64,000 nt of DNA from Siphonodentalium dalli (GCA_032622095.1 CP136067.1:50571899-50635898); one strand, 5' to 3'; shown: positions 12,281 through 23,935, numbered from the stretch's first letter. Translations and numbers: made by a program. Notes: generated by a model from the letters alone, not told the origin.

Positions 12281-13560
12281 CGTAGCGTTTTTCCGAAGAC
12301 CCATAACTCCGAAGGTCCGATTCTCCGAAGGTCAGATTCTCCGAAGTCCCGATTCTCCGAAAGCCCATAACTCCGAAGTCCCGATTCTCCGAAATCCCAT
12401 AACTCCGAAGACCCATAACTCCGAAAGCCCATAACTCCGAAGGCCTATAACTCCGAACGCCCATAACTCCGAAGGTCTATAACTCCGAAGGGCCGATTCT
12501 CCGAAAGTCCGATTCTCCGAAGGTCCGATTCTCCGAAGATCAGGTTTTATCGCTTATTAAATAGTGTACAGTCCAGTGGCGGGGTCAATGGGGCCCTAGG
12601 GAAGACCGCCCCCAAAAAACATGTCAAATGTCATGTAAACGTCAGGAAATCCCTCCTAGGCATTCAAATATTCACAGTGTTCCTGCCCAGGGGAGCCCCC
12701 GGACCAACGATTGCGGGCGACCCCTCCCATGTATGCGCTCCCCAAATCAGGCCTTCGTGATATGCTTTCGGCATATCATATGCATGATATATCCCCCACA
12801 TATCCCCCACATATGCTAATTAATGTGCACCCCTAAATGGGAACCCTGGCTCCGCCACTGGTGTGCACCGGGTATATTATAACGAAACGCTGCAATAATG
12901 TCAGAGTCGCCTATAACATGCACAGGGGCGACAAGTTCTTCCCCGTTCACCCCTGTACATTTTACTCTGGCATCTCATGGGCCAACGTAACGTTATAGTA
13001 TCTGGTGTATAGTCAGTGGCGGGCCAGGATTCCCATTTAGGTGGGGGTAGTATAGGAAAAGTTTGAATATTTTGATGCCCCATGAACGATTTCCGGGCGT
13101 TTACATGACATTGGACATGTTTTGGTAGGGGCCCATATTGTCTGAAATAGCAAGTAGAGGTTTAATGGGGGCAGTGGGAATTTTGGGACCCCTTGGCTTC
13201 CACTGGACTGTACACTATTTAGTAAACGATAATACCCCGATAAAACAAAATCTTCGGAGAATCGGACCTTCGGAGAATCGGACCTTCGGAGTTATGGGCC
13301 GTCGGAGAATCGGGCCTTCGGAGTTATAGGTCTTCGGAGAATCGGCACTTCGGAGTTATAGGTCTTCGGAGAATCGGCCCTTCGGAGTTATGGGCTTTCG
13401 GAGAATCGGATCTTCGGAGTTATGGGCCGTCGGAGAATCGGGCCTTCGGAGTTATGGGCCGTCGGAGAATCGGGTCTTCGGAGTTGTGGGCCGTCGGAGA
13501 ATCGGGTCTTCGGAGTTGTGGGCCTTCGTAGTAATAGGTCTTCGGAAAACCGGTCTGACA
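12280..13560. mobile_element. Inverted minisatellite structure, 1.28 kb
   Basis: The left array (about 12289-12536) is built of alternating units CCCATAACTCCGAAG and CCGATTCTCCGAAG. The right array (about 13253-13553) is the same units on the opposite strand (CTTCGGAGTTATGG, CTTCGGAGAATCGG). Inside the arrays more sequence is mirrored: AGTGTACAGTCCAGTGG at 12566 pairs with CCACTGGACTGTACACT at 13200, and CCCTGGCTCCGCCACTGG at 12845 mirrors the AGTGGCGGGCCAGG tract at 13015. CAGTGGCGG-type ends recall some hAT-like elements, but this is weak. There is no transposase. Confidence 0.7.
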
Positions 13561-14084
13561 CCGGCCATGCAGAGTAGAGATTCATGGCATGAACTACAGG
13601 GTTCCCTGGACCCTAAACCTAGTAAATTTGCTTTGGTGCTTTCCTGGGCAAACTAGGCCTATATATGTAACGCTATATCTGAACCACTTACATCGTGTTT
13701 GTATGACCCAGAAAGACTTGCCGAAGTCACACAAATCCATCAACTGCAGTCAAAGTTTTGCATATGATTTTGACTAACGCTCTTTATTTTGGCCAAATAA
13801 ACTCATAACTGACGAATAACGCTCTTTGTTTTCGCAATTCGTGTAGTTAACACTGACTGCCCACTCGTCGTTTACCTCATATCACAGGAGCTTAATCAAT
13901 AACTGCCTTAATTAATTATTAATTAGTTGACCACCTCATCAATAGAGGAATCTATAGAAGGGGTGGGCAAATAATTAATTAATTAATTAGGATGATCGGT
14001 AAATATAACCGCACACCGACCATGTGCGTAGAGGTATCAATTGAAGGGTGCAGAAGGGTGGGCTAATAATTAATTAAAGCCACA
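13561..14084. other. Non-coding; AT repeats
   Basis: AACGCTCTTTATT occurs near 13770 and a relative at 13820, both words from the 14085 family. From about 13930 to 14080 a segment with AATAGAGGAATC or GTAGAGGTATC, GAAGGGTGGG and TAATTAATTAATT is present twice. Confidence 0.5.
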
Positions 14085-14560
14085 TGGCGGTTTGGGCTTC
14101 AAAATACGCATATTATTCGCTTTTGAATTTTTCTCAGTATCGAAATAGGTGGATACATATCTGAACTACCTTTCTACGAGCATTATGTAACCAAAAAAAC
14201 GCATTGAAGTAATGAAAAATACAACTGTAAATACGGTGTTTGGGTCCCAAACACGAAACAGCCATTTGCACGACATGGAACAGAAAAGAGCGTTTCGTGG
14301 TAATCTATTCCTGATATGGTAGCAATAAAGAGCATTTGTCTGACTTCTGGCGAAAAGTTGAAAACGGCTGAAAAATGGCTGTGACTTTGGCAAGTGTTTT
14401 TCAGAGCACATGAAGCCGGTATATCAATAGTTCGTTTATTTATCGACCTATATCGTATCCGTTGCTGCATATTACGCAAAAAAATAAATTTGGAGGTTCG
14501 AATGAGCCATGTCCGTTTAAGGCAGTTAATTGATCCTGTGATCATATAACGGATTTGTTC
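14085..14560 (+). repeat. Dispersed 470-bp repeat family, copy 1
   Basis: Aligns along its length with 36320-36790 (same strand) and, reversed, with 24905-25200. Shared landmarks in order are CTTCAAAATACGC, ATCGAAATAGGT, CTACCTTTCTACGAGCATTA, TTTGGGTCCCAAAC, TATTCCTGATATGG, GAAGCCGGTATATCAATA and GAATGAGCCATGTC. Only shorter frames on the other strand exist, with no known domain. Class unknown. Confidence 0.7.
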
Positions 14561-14894
14561 CACCTTTCGAAACATTCAGCGAATCCACAAAAAAATTAAT
14601 AAAGAGAGTTTATATGGGTAATGAGTTGTACGTATATTACTCAACTGTAGGCTACACTTCGAAGAGATACACACGACGATTTACGTTCCGCTATTTTATA
14701 GGCAAGCATAACTATAATAAACAATTATATCTACACGCGGACATACACTCTCAACACCATTCCCATATATAAATCATGGTAAACTCTTCGATGATGCAAT
14801 GCGTGTTATAACTTATATATAAGTGCACATTTTCGAGTACGAAGGGACACAAACGCACGGCTCAATTTCCACAATTGTAATGGACTGACACTGC

Positions 14895-15235
14895 CAACAT
14901 ATCCTCGCGCAAATACGCACACGTGTAATCGAACTATAAAGTGAAAATGGTACATAATGTGATTATTTGATTCCGAAATAAGCAGATAATGGAGTCATGT
15001 CCGTTATTTCGTTATTTTGTTATTGAGTAAAAACACATGTTAAAGAGTGTACACCTGAAAAGTGGTGATTTGGCTTATTTGTGTCATTGTGCGCACATAA
15101 TCTGCTTAGAATCGCCTCATTATGAGTGGATAATTTGACTAAAACGGTCTCAATTCGCAGCAGATTATCAACCTAATAAGTTATATTATAAGCAGATAAC
15201 ATGCGGATTTCCCGGAGAACAGACTGGACACTGCA
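14895..15235 (+). repeat. GCAGATAAT repeat family, copy 2
   Basis: Matches 4660-5030: CCAACATATCCTCGCG at the start, AAGCAGATAATGGAG, TAATCTGCTTAGAA, then GGAGAACAG at the end. It forms an inverted pair with 15405-15735. Confidence 0.7.
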
Positions 15236-15404
15236 TATGGTCATACAGTCTGAGTTATACATGTCAACCCAACTATTTGAAATACACGCAGCCAAATCAT
15301 GCAATTTGAATATCAGAAGGAATATAATTTGACATTTGAAGCCTCGCATGAATATAGGCTCAAGTTCAATCTCATTTTCTAGACAACAAATCGAGCATAT
15401 AATA

Positions 15405-15735
15405 AAACTTAATTATTTTAGGTAGATAATCTGCCTGATTTTGAGTCGATAATGTGCTGAAAAGGAGAACGTTTTAGTCACATTATCGACTCATAATGAC
15501 GCGATTCTAAGCAAATTATGTGCGGATAATGAGACAAATAAGCCAACTCACAACTTTTCAAGTTCACGGTCTTTAACATGTGTTTTCACATAGGCCCGGG
15601 TTGTGAACCGAAATAAAGGGCATCACTCCGTTATCTGCTTATTTCATAACCAAATAATCAGATTAGGTACTTATTTCACATTATAGGTCGATTATGTGCT
15701 TATTTGCGCGAGAATTAGCATTTTATAGTATCAAA
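15405..15735 (-). repeat. GCAGATAAT repeat family, copy 3, reversed
   Basis: The reverse complement of the preceding copy, with GTTATCTGCTTATTTC, AGGTCGATTATGTGC and TGCGCGAGAA landmarks. About 170 bp separates the two. Confidence 0.7.
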
Positions 15736-16850
15736 CTGGACTGGTTGTCGTTGGCAAACGGTAAATTGGCATGTGACTATTCAAACTTTCAGACCACGGC
15801 AGCTATGTGTCTATTCCAGACTTGCCGGTCCTTGGAGCAATAAAACTGCATAAAGGTCGCCCCGACCGAACTGTATTGTTCACGTTATAAATGCTTGGCG
15901 TGGCGGCTAATATTTGCTTACGTGAACCGAACATGCATTTGTTAGAGCGCGTCAATTGAGCAATACAATTTTCGACAGTATATCTGAATGGGAAAAAAAA
16001 CGAATAATGCTTACACTAATCGGAAGAGTGCATATATGTATGGAGTCATTATAGTGGCGCTAAGTCATATAGTGAAAAGTGAGCTGTTAATGACGGTAAT
16101 TAGAAGGATTATACCGTTTTACCAATATTTGTTAAATTAGTTCAGCTTAGATTAGTCGGCTCCACAATACATGTTGATGTCCCCTTTAGACCTTCATTGT
16201 AAATGTTGAATTAGTTCGCAGTCGCGAAAACGGGATGGGCGAGACTTTAGTGAAAGACCGGGCTCTATTACAGGGGTCACTCGGGTCGATAAGTCACAGT
16301 TGTTGTACACTCATAATGCCATTTCAAAGCCATTTTTGTCAATGCCGATATATTCTTCAACTCTTGAATGAATGAGAAAAGTTTCTTAATGAATTTGCTC
16401 GTCAACGTAAAAGGCTATAGCCAGATTAAAATCGACTCCCACGAGTTTTGACTTGAAGTTTCTGTGTGTACACAATGCAATGGAAATATGTTATACAGCA
16501 TAGTATTGCACCGTTAAAACGTTTGGTGTCGTCTAGACTATATATACAACTTATACTATAAACACATTTGGCTCTAATTTCATATTAAAACTGTGCCAAA
16601 TTGTGTTTAGTTATTCGATGTGTCAGACCATGCTACAACAGTGACGTTCATAGTTTATTCCTGTGGTTCTCTGAGATATAACGGACATGGCTCATTTGTA
16701 TGAACCTCAAGAACGTATGAGTAATGTGGTAATAGAGAGGTTTCGAAAAATCACTGTTAACATTGAGAATAATCTTGTTCAAAGTAGTAATTTTTACAAA
16801 TATGATATCCAAATTGTCAACAAACACCATCATTCTTATATGTTAATTAA
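15736..16850. other. Non-coding, nothing recognised
   Basis: I see no coding signal or clear repeat. The overlapping 61-63 codon frames at 16648-16878 lie on opposite strands and neither shows a domain. Confidence 0.5.
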
Positions 16851-17283
16851 ATCGTTTTCGTTAGTTTATCGCCGATAGATGCGTCCCGAATCGAGTAGTG
16901 AATATTTATAATTGAGCATAGTTCAGACGATGTTTTCTATGTAGTAGTACGATCAATTTGCTTCAAATTTTCAGCAATGTTAGTAGAATGTTACATTCCT
17001 CCTGTTGGAATAGCGCCTGAATTCTAACTTATCAGTTAAGTTCTCCCGAACAAGTTTTTAAAGACATATGAATGATTTGTTCGGCTGCGTGAAACTGATA
17101 AGGTAGTACTCAGGCGTCATGCCAACCTAGTGAATGTAGCATTCTACTAACATCGCCGAAAATTTCAAAGAAATCGACTAAACCATTCCATAGAACAAAA
17201 ATTCTGAACTACGCTCAATTGTAAATATTTACATTTGGATTCGGGACGCAACTATCGGCGATAAACAAACAAGTGATTTCGCA
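16851..17283. mobile_element. Foldback element, about 430 bp
   Basis: The left arm contains GTTTATCGCCGATAG and GCGTCCCGAAT. The right arm contains ATTCGGGACGCAACTATCGG and CGATAAAC. Inner arms mirror AATGTTAGTAGAATG with CATTCTACTAACATCG and TTATCAGTTAAG with AACTGATAAGG. It is non-coding. Confidence 0.7.
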
Positions 17284-17547
17284 ATCGAGAGTCATTGCAT
17301 TTAATTAATATATCAGAATGACGTTATGTGCATGTGTTGTCAATTTGGATTAATATTCGCGAGAAAAAAAAAACTACTTTGAGCAACATTATTCTCCTTT
17401 CTATTTGATCACCCTATACCGGAGTGTTTCACATAACTTTAACAGTTACAAACATACACGTAGCACTCCATCGGTCCTATCGTTCGCCGGACAAAAAAAC
17501 TTGTTTAACCACGAGTAAGACACACTACTACAGCAGTAATAGACTAC

Positions 17548-17612
17548 TAGACTTCATAAGCTTCAGATAATGGGAGTAGTAGTACTACTTCCATAATCTG
17601 AAGCTTAAGAAT
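17548..17612. repeat. Hairpin
   Basis: CATAAGCTTCAGATAATGG pairs with CCATAATCTGAAGCTTAAG about 18 bases later. The loop carries AGTAGTAGTACTACT, itself palindromic. Confidence 0.65.
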
Positions 17613-17779
17613 GCTTGCACCAGCGTTCGATTATTGCTATATGCATGTAGAGTTTGGAAAATCGAAATCAAGTGAACATTGAAGAGACAAAATTTAACAA
17701 AATATGTTGGCCGCAATTCTGGTGCAATTCATTGGGTGAATCTCAATTACCTGAGTGTATACTTTCTAATATTGCTCGT

Positions 17780-18700
17780 TCACTACACCAAAATATATTC
17801 GAACCAACTGATGGTACTTGAGTAACAATGCTAACTGTGTTACACATATGGAAAACTTGGCAACAAGGGGATTAACTCTGACATAATCATTTCGTAAAAA
17901 TTAATTGATTAAACCGATAAGGGCATTCTTCCCATCATATTGGTCCACCACTACACCAACATATATATGTAAATCCAACGGTTGGTACTTAAGTACCAAT
18001 TCTAAATGTGACCCGCCATATCAAATCCAGTCGTAAGTCGGGATTTTTTTACCCTGTGCCAATGCATTCTCTTATATATGCGAGTCGACCATAGGTCGCC
18101 TCGCATATATAAGAGAATGCATTGGCCTAACAATTTTTTTTAAATAAATGTTTCTCACAATTTTTAGGACATAAAATAAAAAACATCCATTACCCTGCAG
18201 GGAGCCCCACACATATATAGAAGCATATAGAAGAGTGTCGTCTGCTCATGTTTGTCTGGGGCTCTGTATGGGTGAAATTATAAAATTGTTAAAGAATACA
18301 AGAAAAAATTATTAAAATTGAAAAACAATTGTTAGGCCAATGCATTCTCTTATATATGCGAGGCGACCTATGGTCGACTCGCATATATAAGAGAATGCAT
18401 TGGCACAGGGTAAAAAAAAATCCCGACTTACGACTGGATTTGATATGGCGGGTCACAAACAAGCGGGATTAACTTTGACATACACCATTTCGTTGTTACT
18501 CAGGTGTAAATCAATTGATGAAACCCTATTATATAAGGGAATTGTTTCCCCTCAAGTTGAAGTGTCACTACGCCAAAAGAAATTCAAACCAAACTGTTGG
18601 TCACCACACCAAAAAATATTCAAATCCAATTGCTGGCACTTGAGTGACATTGCTAAATGCATTCCATCTTTGCTATTTGCCAAGTTTTGCATGGGGGCTA
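17780..18700. repeat. Tandem repeat split by an insertion
   Basis: Diverged units of about 150 bp share CACTACACCAA, ATATTCAAATCCAAC-like, TTGGTACTTGAGTAAC and GGATTAACTCTGACATA. The array is broken by the element at 18007-18457. Frames on both strands at 18400-18767 come from this repeat. Confidence 0.6.
18007..18457. mobile_element. MITE with TIR TGTGACCCGCCATATC carrying the double hairpin
   Basis: Terminal inverted repeats of about 45 bp read TGTGACCCGCCATATCAAAT with CCAGTCGTAAGTCGGGATTT inside. They differ entirely from the CCCTTTACCCAACA family, yet the interior holds the same pair of 69-bp hairpins (18058-18126 and 18336-18404) bracketed by CCCTGT and ACAGGG. The spacer is longer (about 210 bp) but retains TTATAAAATTGTTAAAGAAT. 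There is no TTAA at the outer ends and no clear target duplication. It is non-autonomous. Confidence 0.75.
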
Positions 18701-19204
18701 TATAACCATGGCATACGTCATTTACTCGAGCAAGAATGGTTGCACGAACCCCAACGTGGGTCCCCACCCAAGGCTTGCATTGCTATCACCATCCCAAAGG
18801 GCAACCAGATCCTTTAATTCACACCCGAGTTAAAAGGGTTATCTTTTCGTACATTCACATCCAAGTAAAAATGCATGGACCGTCACTTTCCAAAAAATAA
18901 TTCACACCGAGATTCAAGACGAAACCACATGCATTAAAAAAATCTTAACGGAGATCAGTAATTTCCCAGCCGGTTTCAGTGTTTCCCCGCATGAGTCAGA
19001 TAAATGCTCTTTATTCATACCATATCAGGAACAGATTAACAAGATAAGCTCTTTATTGATTCATGAGTTCATGTAATGCGACGCCACGCGCATGCCCAAA
19101 CTTGTTTCTATATTATTCAATTCAAATTCAAATAGTTTATTCTCAAAACAAATATATATGGTAATAGAGACAGAATATATCAACATGCCCACCCCCCCCC
19201 CAAT
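18701..19204. other. Non-coding; piece of the 14085 repeat family
   Basis: At about 18985-19065 are AAATGCTCTTTATTCATACC and CATATCAGGAA, words of the reversed 14085-14560 family. A C-run lies at 19190-19201. Nothing else is recognised. Confidence 0.5.
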
Positions 19205-19345
19205 TTTATTTTCATATAAAATATTCATGTATAATTATCACACGGCACAATCGTTTCGACGATTCTACGACCAATTCCACGATTCTGCGGCTTGACAACC
19301 ACGGTGCTACGGCAGTTCAACGATTCTGCGGCCTTATTATACGTG
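19205..19345 (+). repeat. Left inverted arm, outer block
   Basis: Contains CACACGGCACAATCGTTTCG, CGATTCTACGACCAATTCCA and CTTGACAACCACGGTGCTAC. Its reverse complement is at 23805-23935. A second mirrored block (CATGACAACGACGATTGTG) occurs at 19717-19785 and, reversed, at 23355-23425. The arms keep their order and distance, enclosing about 4.5 kb with the LINE. Confidence 0.75.
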
Positions 19346-20586
19346 ATATTTTATGACAAACTTAGATAATGGGGCCTTTTATTGAATTGGGACGATAAAA
19401 GTGGGCTTCTTCTTGTATGCATTGTGTAGAGTAGACTTTGCAGGTCCACCATGTTGACTCACGGAATACATACGAAGATGCGATCAATACATAAAATGAG
19501 TCACAATCGGCTCGGCCAAGTCTGGATAATCCGATCGAACCAAGAACCGATAGCAAAAAGTCGTTTCTTGGGCTAAACGGGGACATTAACAGGGCGAAAA
19601 TTAACATCCGACGTAAGCTTTGATAAGCATAAATGTATTATTTGTCAAATTCGTACCTCTGTTGACGCAATATTCGATTAAACTACACGCAGAAATGCAG
19701 TAACAGTGTCAACTATTTGACAACGCCCCGCTTCGACCATGACAACGACGATTGTGCGACTCGTTGAACGGTAATTTTCATTTGTATACGACGTATCTGT
19801 CACTGCATGGTCGGACAGCTTAGTTATGTGTGTAAGCCCATGTATGCTGCATCAATAAATGTTTGGAACAGTACCTTCGTTGTACAATGCACATGTCATG
19901 GATTCAATACAGTACTGTGTATTTACTGATCCCCACATGTGAAGGTATATAGACGTGATTTGTCGCTAAACGAGCATTCTTTAATTTTTTGAACATGACA
20001 AAATGCCCGACTTACATGTACCTGAACATTTTCCTTCTTGGTGCACCTAGCGGCTTTGTAATTTTTGTAAAGTTGACTTGTTCATTCGAAAATGTCACCA
20101 CTTACCCTACCATAACATGAGTTATTTTAGTCATAATCTGATTAGCAGGTAGGCCCTACACATAAAGATGTCCTCGAAAAATTATTGACTGTTTAGTTAC
20201 TTTTATAAATGCGTTTGTATGAAAGTATTAGTTTAAATTCTTTATGGTTATCTGAAACTGAAAGTAATGAGCAGCACTTTAAAAAAAAAAGAAAAAAAAA
20301 GGAATGGATGCCTAAAAACGTATACATACATAAAATAGTAGAACATTGGGTTGGTTAGTCCCGAAAGTAGCCAACATAAAAATAACCTATAGGGATACGC
20401 TGATTTATGACCCCCTACCCCTGATCCCCCGGTTCGGACGCCAACTTGTCGGTATGTTATTAACATGGGGTGTTTTGTTGCGGTAGTACTTTTAATTGGG
20501 TAAACTGGTGTGTACATACTTCAAATGAGTTAAAAATTAATAGGAAATAAATGTCATAGAATTGTAATATCTGGAGGCAAATCTTG

Positions 20587-22569
20587 ATGGAAACTCCAGA
20601 AATTAATATCCCTATAACAGAAGAAGAAATTAGGAATGCTTGCAGGAAAATAAAAAATAACAAAAGCCCGGGAAATGATGATATACTAAATGAACACATC
20701 AAAGTGTCTCTAGACCTTTTACTCCCGATTTATGTAGACTTCTTCAACTGGATTTTTGATAGTGGTATAATCCCGTCCGAATGGCTCATAGGAACAGTTA
20801 GCCCCATCTATAAAAACAAAGGAGATATGCATAACTGCGAAAATTATCGTCCTATAACACTATTAAGTTGTCTTGGGAAGTTGTTTACGCGAATCCTTGA
20901 TAACAGACTCAGAACATTCGTTGAAACAAATAACGTAATATCCAATGCGCAAACGGGTTTCAGGACTGGCTTATCGACATCTGACCATATATTTACGTTG
21001 TCTGCCTTAATCAACATTACTAAACATATGAAGAAAAAGATATTCTGTGCATTTATAGATTTTAAACAGGCATTTGATTCAGTGTGGCGTGCCGGGTTGT
21101 GGTTCAAGCTCCAGATGCAGGGAATTAATGGTAAATTTTTAAATGTTGTACATAATATTTACCAGGGTATTAAGTCACGAGTTAAGGTAGGTGAGCTGCA
21201 CTCGGACTATTTCACAAGTAATGTCGGCCTTAGGCAAGGAGAGAACTTATCACCGATGCTATTCTGTCTATTTTTAAATGACATTGAATCTTTCCTCTTA
21301 AGTAAGGACATTGACGGCCTAAAAGAAATATCTAATGACATAGAAAACACAGTGGCGATTTATCTAAGAATTTTTGTACTTCTATATGCTGACGATACTG
21401 TACTGCTAGCTGAATCTAAGGATGGCCTACAGAAAGCTTTAAATGCATTTTATGAATACTGTGAAGACTGGAGATTAACCGTTAACACTGCCAAAACGAA
21501 AGTGATAATTTTTGCTTCCTCGCACCGACACATAAAACAACAAAAATTCAAGCTGGGCGATTCCAACATCGAGGTAGTGAACGAATACAAATATCTTGGG
21601 ATACCTTTTTTCCACACTGGCTCATTCTACAGAGCAAGACGCAATAATGAGAAAAAAGCGATTTCGTCTATGTTTGGCGTGATAAGGAAAATAAGACAAT
21701 ATAATCTTGCTTTCGATTGCCAAATTGACCTTTTTAATAAAATGGTCCTCCCAGTGATGCTATATGGGTGTGATGTGTTTGGGTTTGAGAAAACTGATTG
21801 CTTTGAACGGGTGCAACTAAAAATTTTGAAAATAATCTTAAAAATGAAACCGAGTACGCCTAGTTGTATGGTTTATGGAGAAAGTGGATGCTATCCGATA
21901 TATATTCATATTGAAACGTCTATGATAAGATTATGGGCGAAACTTGTCAACCGATATTCATATAATCTGTCGAGTGTTGTATACCAATATTTGTACTCTT
22001 ATGCCCTTCGATCTGGGATTGAACACCCATGGCTTAATAGAGTAAAAGATATACTCAATAAATGTGGTCTCACCTATATATGGGATGCTCAGTCGGTTGG
22101 TGATGGTAAATACCCTGCTCGATATGTTGAACAGTCGTTAAAGGACCAATACTTGCAATCATGGAACGAAACTTTAGCCCAGAGCTCAAAATGTAGTCTA
22201 TATAAAAAATTTAAAATATCTTTTGGCATAGAGAAATATCTTTTACAACTGCCGCCAAAATTCAGTTCATACCTGATCAAATTGAGAACTAGAAATAATC
22301 GGCTCCCTATTGAAGTTTCCAGTTGGAAAAACTCAGAAGTTCCTTGTTCACGTTGCCATCTTTGCGGTGAGGATACACCGGGCAACGAATACCATTATCT
22401 ATTCATATGCAACGAACTTTCGTCCTTCCGAAGAACCTATCTGAAAACATACTTTCAAAGTAATCCGACTTATGAAAAACTAAAAACTCTTTTTAATGAC
22501 GGAAATAAAACAAACATGTTGAAATTAGCCAGATTTGCATCGGAAATAGTTACCAAAGCAGCCATTTAA
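20587..22569 (+). CDS. Non-LTR retrotransposon reverse transcriptase, 5'-truncated, open
   Basis: A 660-codon open frame from the first ATG. It starts in the RT fingers (KNNKSPGNDDI, residues about 21-31). NYRPITLLS follows. Motif A is FIDFKQAFDS with Asp158, then LRQGENLSPM, and the catalytic YADD is at residues 267-270. After the RT come a thumb-like region, a conserved PSTPSCMVYGE segment, and a C-terminal zinc-knuckle-like C590-x2-C593-x9-H603-x4-C608. The apurinic endonuclease and any ORF1 are missing, so the copy is 5'-truncated, as LINE insertions usually are. It belongs to the jockey/CR1/RTE-type LINE assemblage; I cannot assign the clade. The frame has no stop, so the insertion is fairly recent. 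Confidence 0.9.
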   Translation: METPEINIPITEEEIRNACRKIKNNKSPGNDDILNEHIKVSLDLLLPIYVDFFNWIFDSGIIPSEWLIGTVSPIYKNKGDMHNCENYRPITLLSCLGKLFTRILDNRLRTFVETNNVISNAQTGFRTGLSTSDHIFTLSALINITKHMKKKIFCAFIDFKQAFDSVWRAGLWFKLQMQGINGKFLNVVHNIYQGIKSRVKVGELHSDYFTSNVGLRQGENLSPMLFCLFLNDIESFLLSKDIDGLKEISNDIENTVAIYLRIFVLLYADDTVLLAESKDGLQKALNAFYEYCEDWRLTVNTAKTKVIIFASSHRHIKQQKFKLGDSNIEVVNEYKYLGIPFFHTGSFYRARRNNEKKAISSMFGVIRKIRQYNLAFDCQIDLFNKMVLPVMLYGCDVFGFEKTDCFERVQLKILKIILKMKPSTPSCMVYGESGCYPIYIHIETSMIRLWAKLVNRYSYNLSSVVYQYLYSYALRSGIEHPWLNRVKDILNKCGLTYIWDAQSVGDGKYPARYVEQSLKDQYLQSWNETLAQSSKCSLYKKFKISFGIEKYLLQLPPKFSSYLIKLRTRNNRLPIEVSSWKNSEVPCSRCHLCGEDTPGNEYHYLFICNELSSFRRTYLKTYFQSNPTYEKLKTLFNDGNKTNMLKLARFASEIVTKAAI

Positions 22570-22840
22570 ATTGGTTTAAATTGAATCTACATGCATGCCC
22601 TCCTGTACGTATATAAACATGGTCCCAGCGCAGCTTTCCCAGCTAAGTGTGTATTTAATTTAATTATATTTCTCTGTTATTATCTCGAATTTGTTATCTT
22701 TTTTGTGTGAGTTTCCCTACTTTATTTATCTCTATTATTTTTAAACTTTTGTTGACATTATATAATTGTGATGCTATATATGTCCACCTCCAGTTCCACA
22801 TATTAGTGGACGGAGAAAATAAAGAATTGAATTGAATTGA
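22570..22840 (+). mobile_element. LINE 3' UTR and tail
   Basis: AT-rich 3' region of the same element. It carries AATAAA at about 22818 and ends in a short microsatellite GAATTGAATTGAATTGA rather than poly-A, a common tail type in this LINE group. Confidence 0.75.
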
Positions 22841-23354
22841 CTGCGCGAGGGAATTATATTTTAGATAACTAGATTTTAATCACAAATAAATAAATCATTA
22901 TAGAATATCATTTTCACCGTTTATAGATATATATACCTGGATGTCAAAATATGGAATTATACTCAAAACAAAATATTAAGTTTCATGTGTGGATTTAATT
23001 TCTAACATGAAGGCGACCATTCCCCACCATCGATACCACAACCCAACTGCGAATAAGACATGTTGGCCATAAGAAAATACCGAGGCATTGTGAGTCGGCT
23101 GCTAGTTAGGCGTACAGACAGACGGAAGGAAAGTTGGATAGGCGGAAAATTTAAATCATGTAATGTGTGGTGCACAGATATGGAAATTAAACCTGTACAG
23201 TATAGCAATATACGATTCGACATTACTTTATTTTCCACAGCTGGCTCCAAATAAAAGAGTCTTAATCTCGTAGCCTTGAGGTCGTGTGATTCATATGCGT
23301 ATTCATGTCTATAGCGAGCGTGACATTCATTAGAAAACGACTTCTCGTGAGCAC

Positions 23355-23935
23355 AAGTTAATGAAATTTCAATTGCTGGTCTCACAATCGTCGTTGTCAT
23401 AGTCGACTACTCGGCGTTGTCAATTGAGTGCGATGATACCCCCCACAAATATGGACACAGCTCCACCAATCACAGAACTGAGGTTAACATCAGTTGTGAA
23501 AAATCAACCAAAGACGTATGGCTATGTTATTATTTGGTTTCCACTCAATCAATTTTATAGGACATTATATATATTTTCTCAACTCTAAAGACGAATTTCA
23601 CACAGTGATGTGTGTAAATCCAAAACAACTGGTCTATTTGTGTCAAAGATTATGTATTGTTGTGGTAACTGTCTAGTGCTGAACTCTCTACCGATTATCG
23701 AATCGAAGATCGCCGTACCTAATAGAAATATAATATGTGGTACATAACTGTCTATATTTCTGGAATTATTCATTTCTTAATGTTTTGTTCGTGTTTATCG
23801 CATCAGCCTGGTCGCAGAATCGTTAAATTGCCGCAGCACCGTGGTTGTCAAGCCGTAGAATCGTGGAATTGGTCGTAGAATCGTCGAAACGATTGTGCCG
23901 TGTGATTATGCATTTTCATTAAACCGAAGTAACTA
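23355..23935 (-). repeat. Right inverted arm matching 19205-19785
   Basis: Two blocks, 23355-23425 and 23805-23935, are reverse complements of 19717-19785 and 19205-19345. Between them the sequence is diverged and no gene is seen. Confidence 0.7.
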
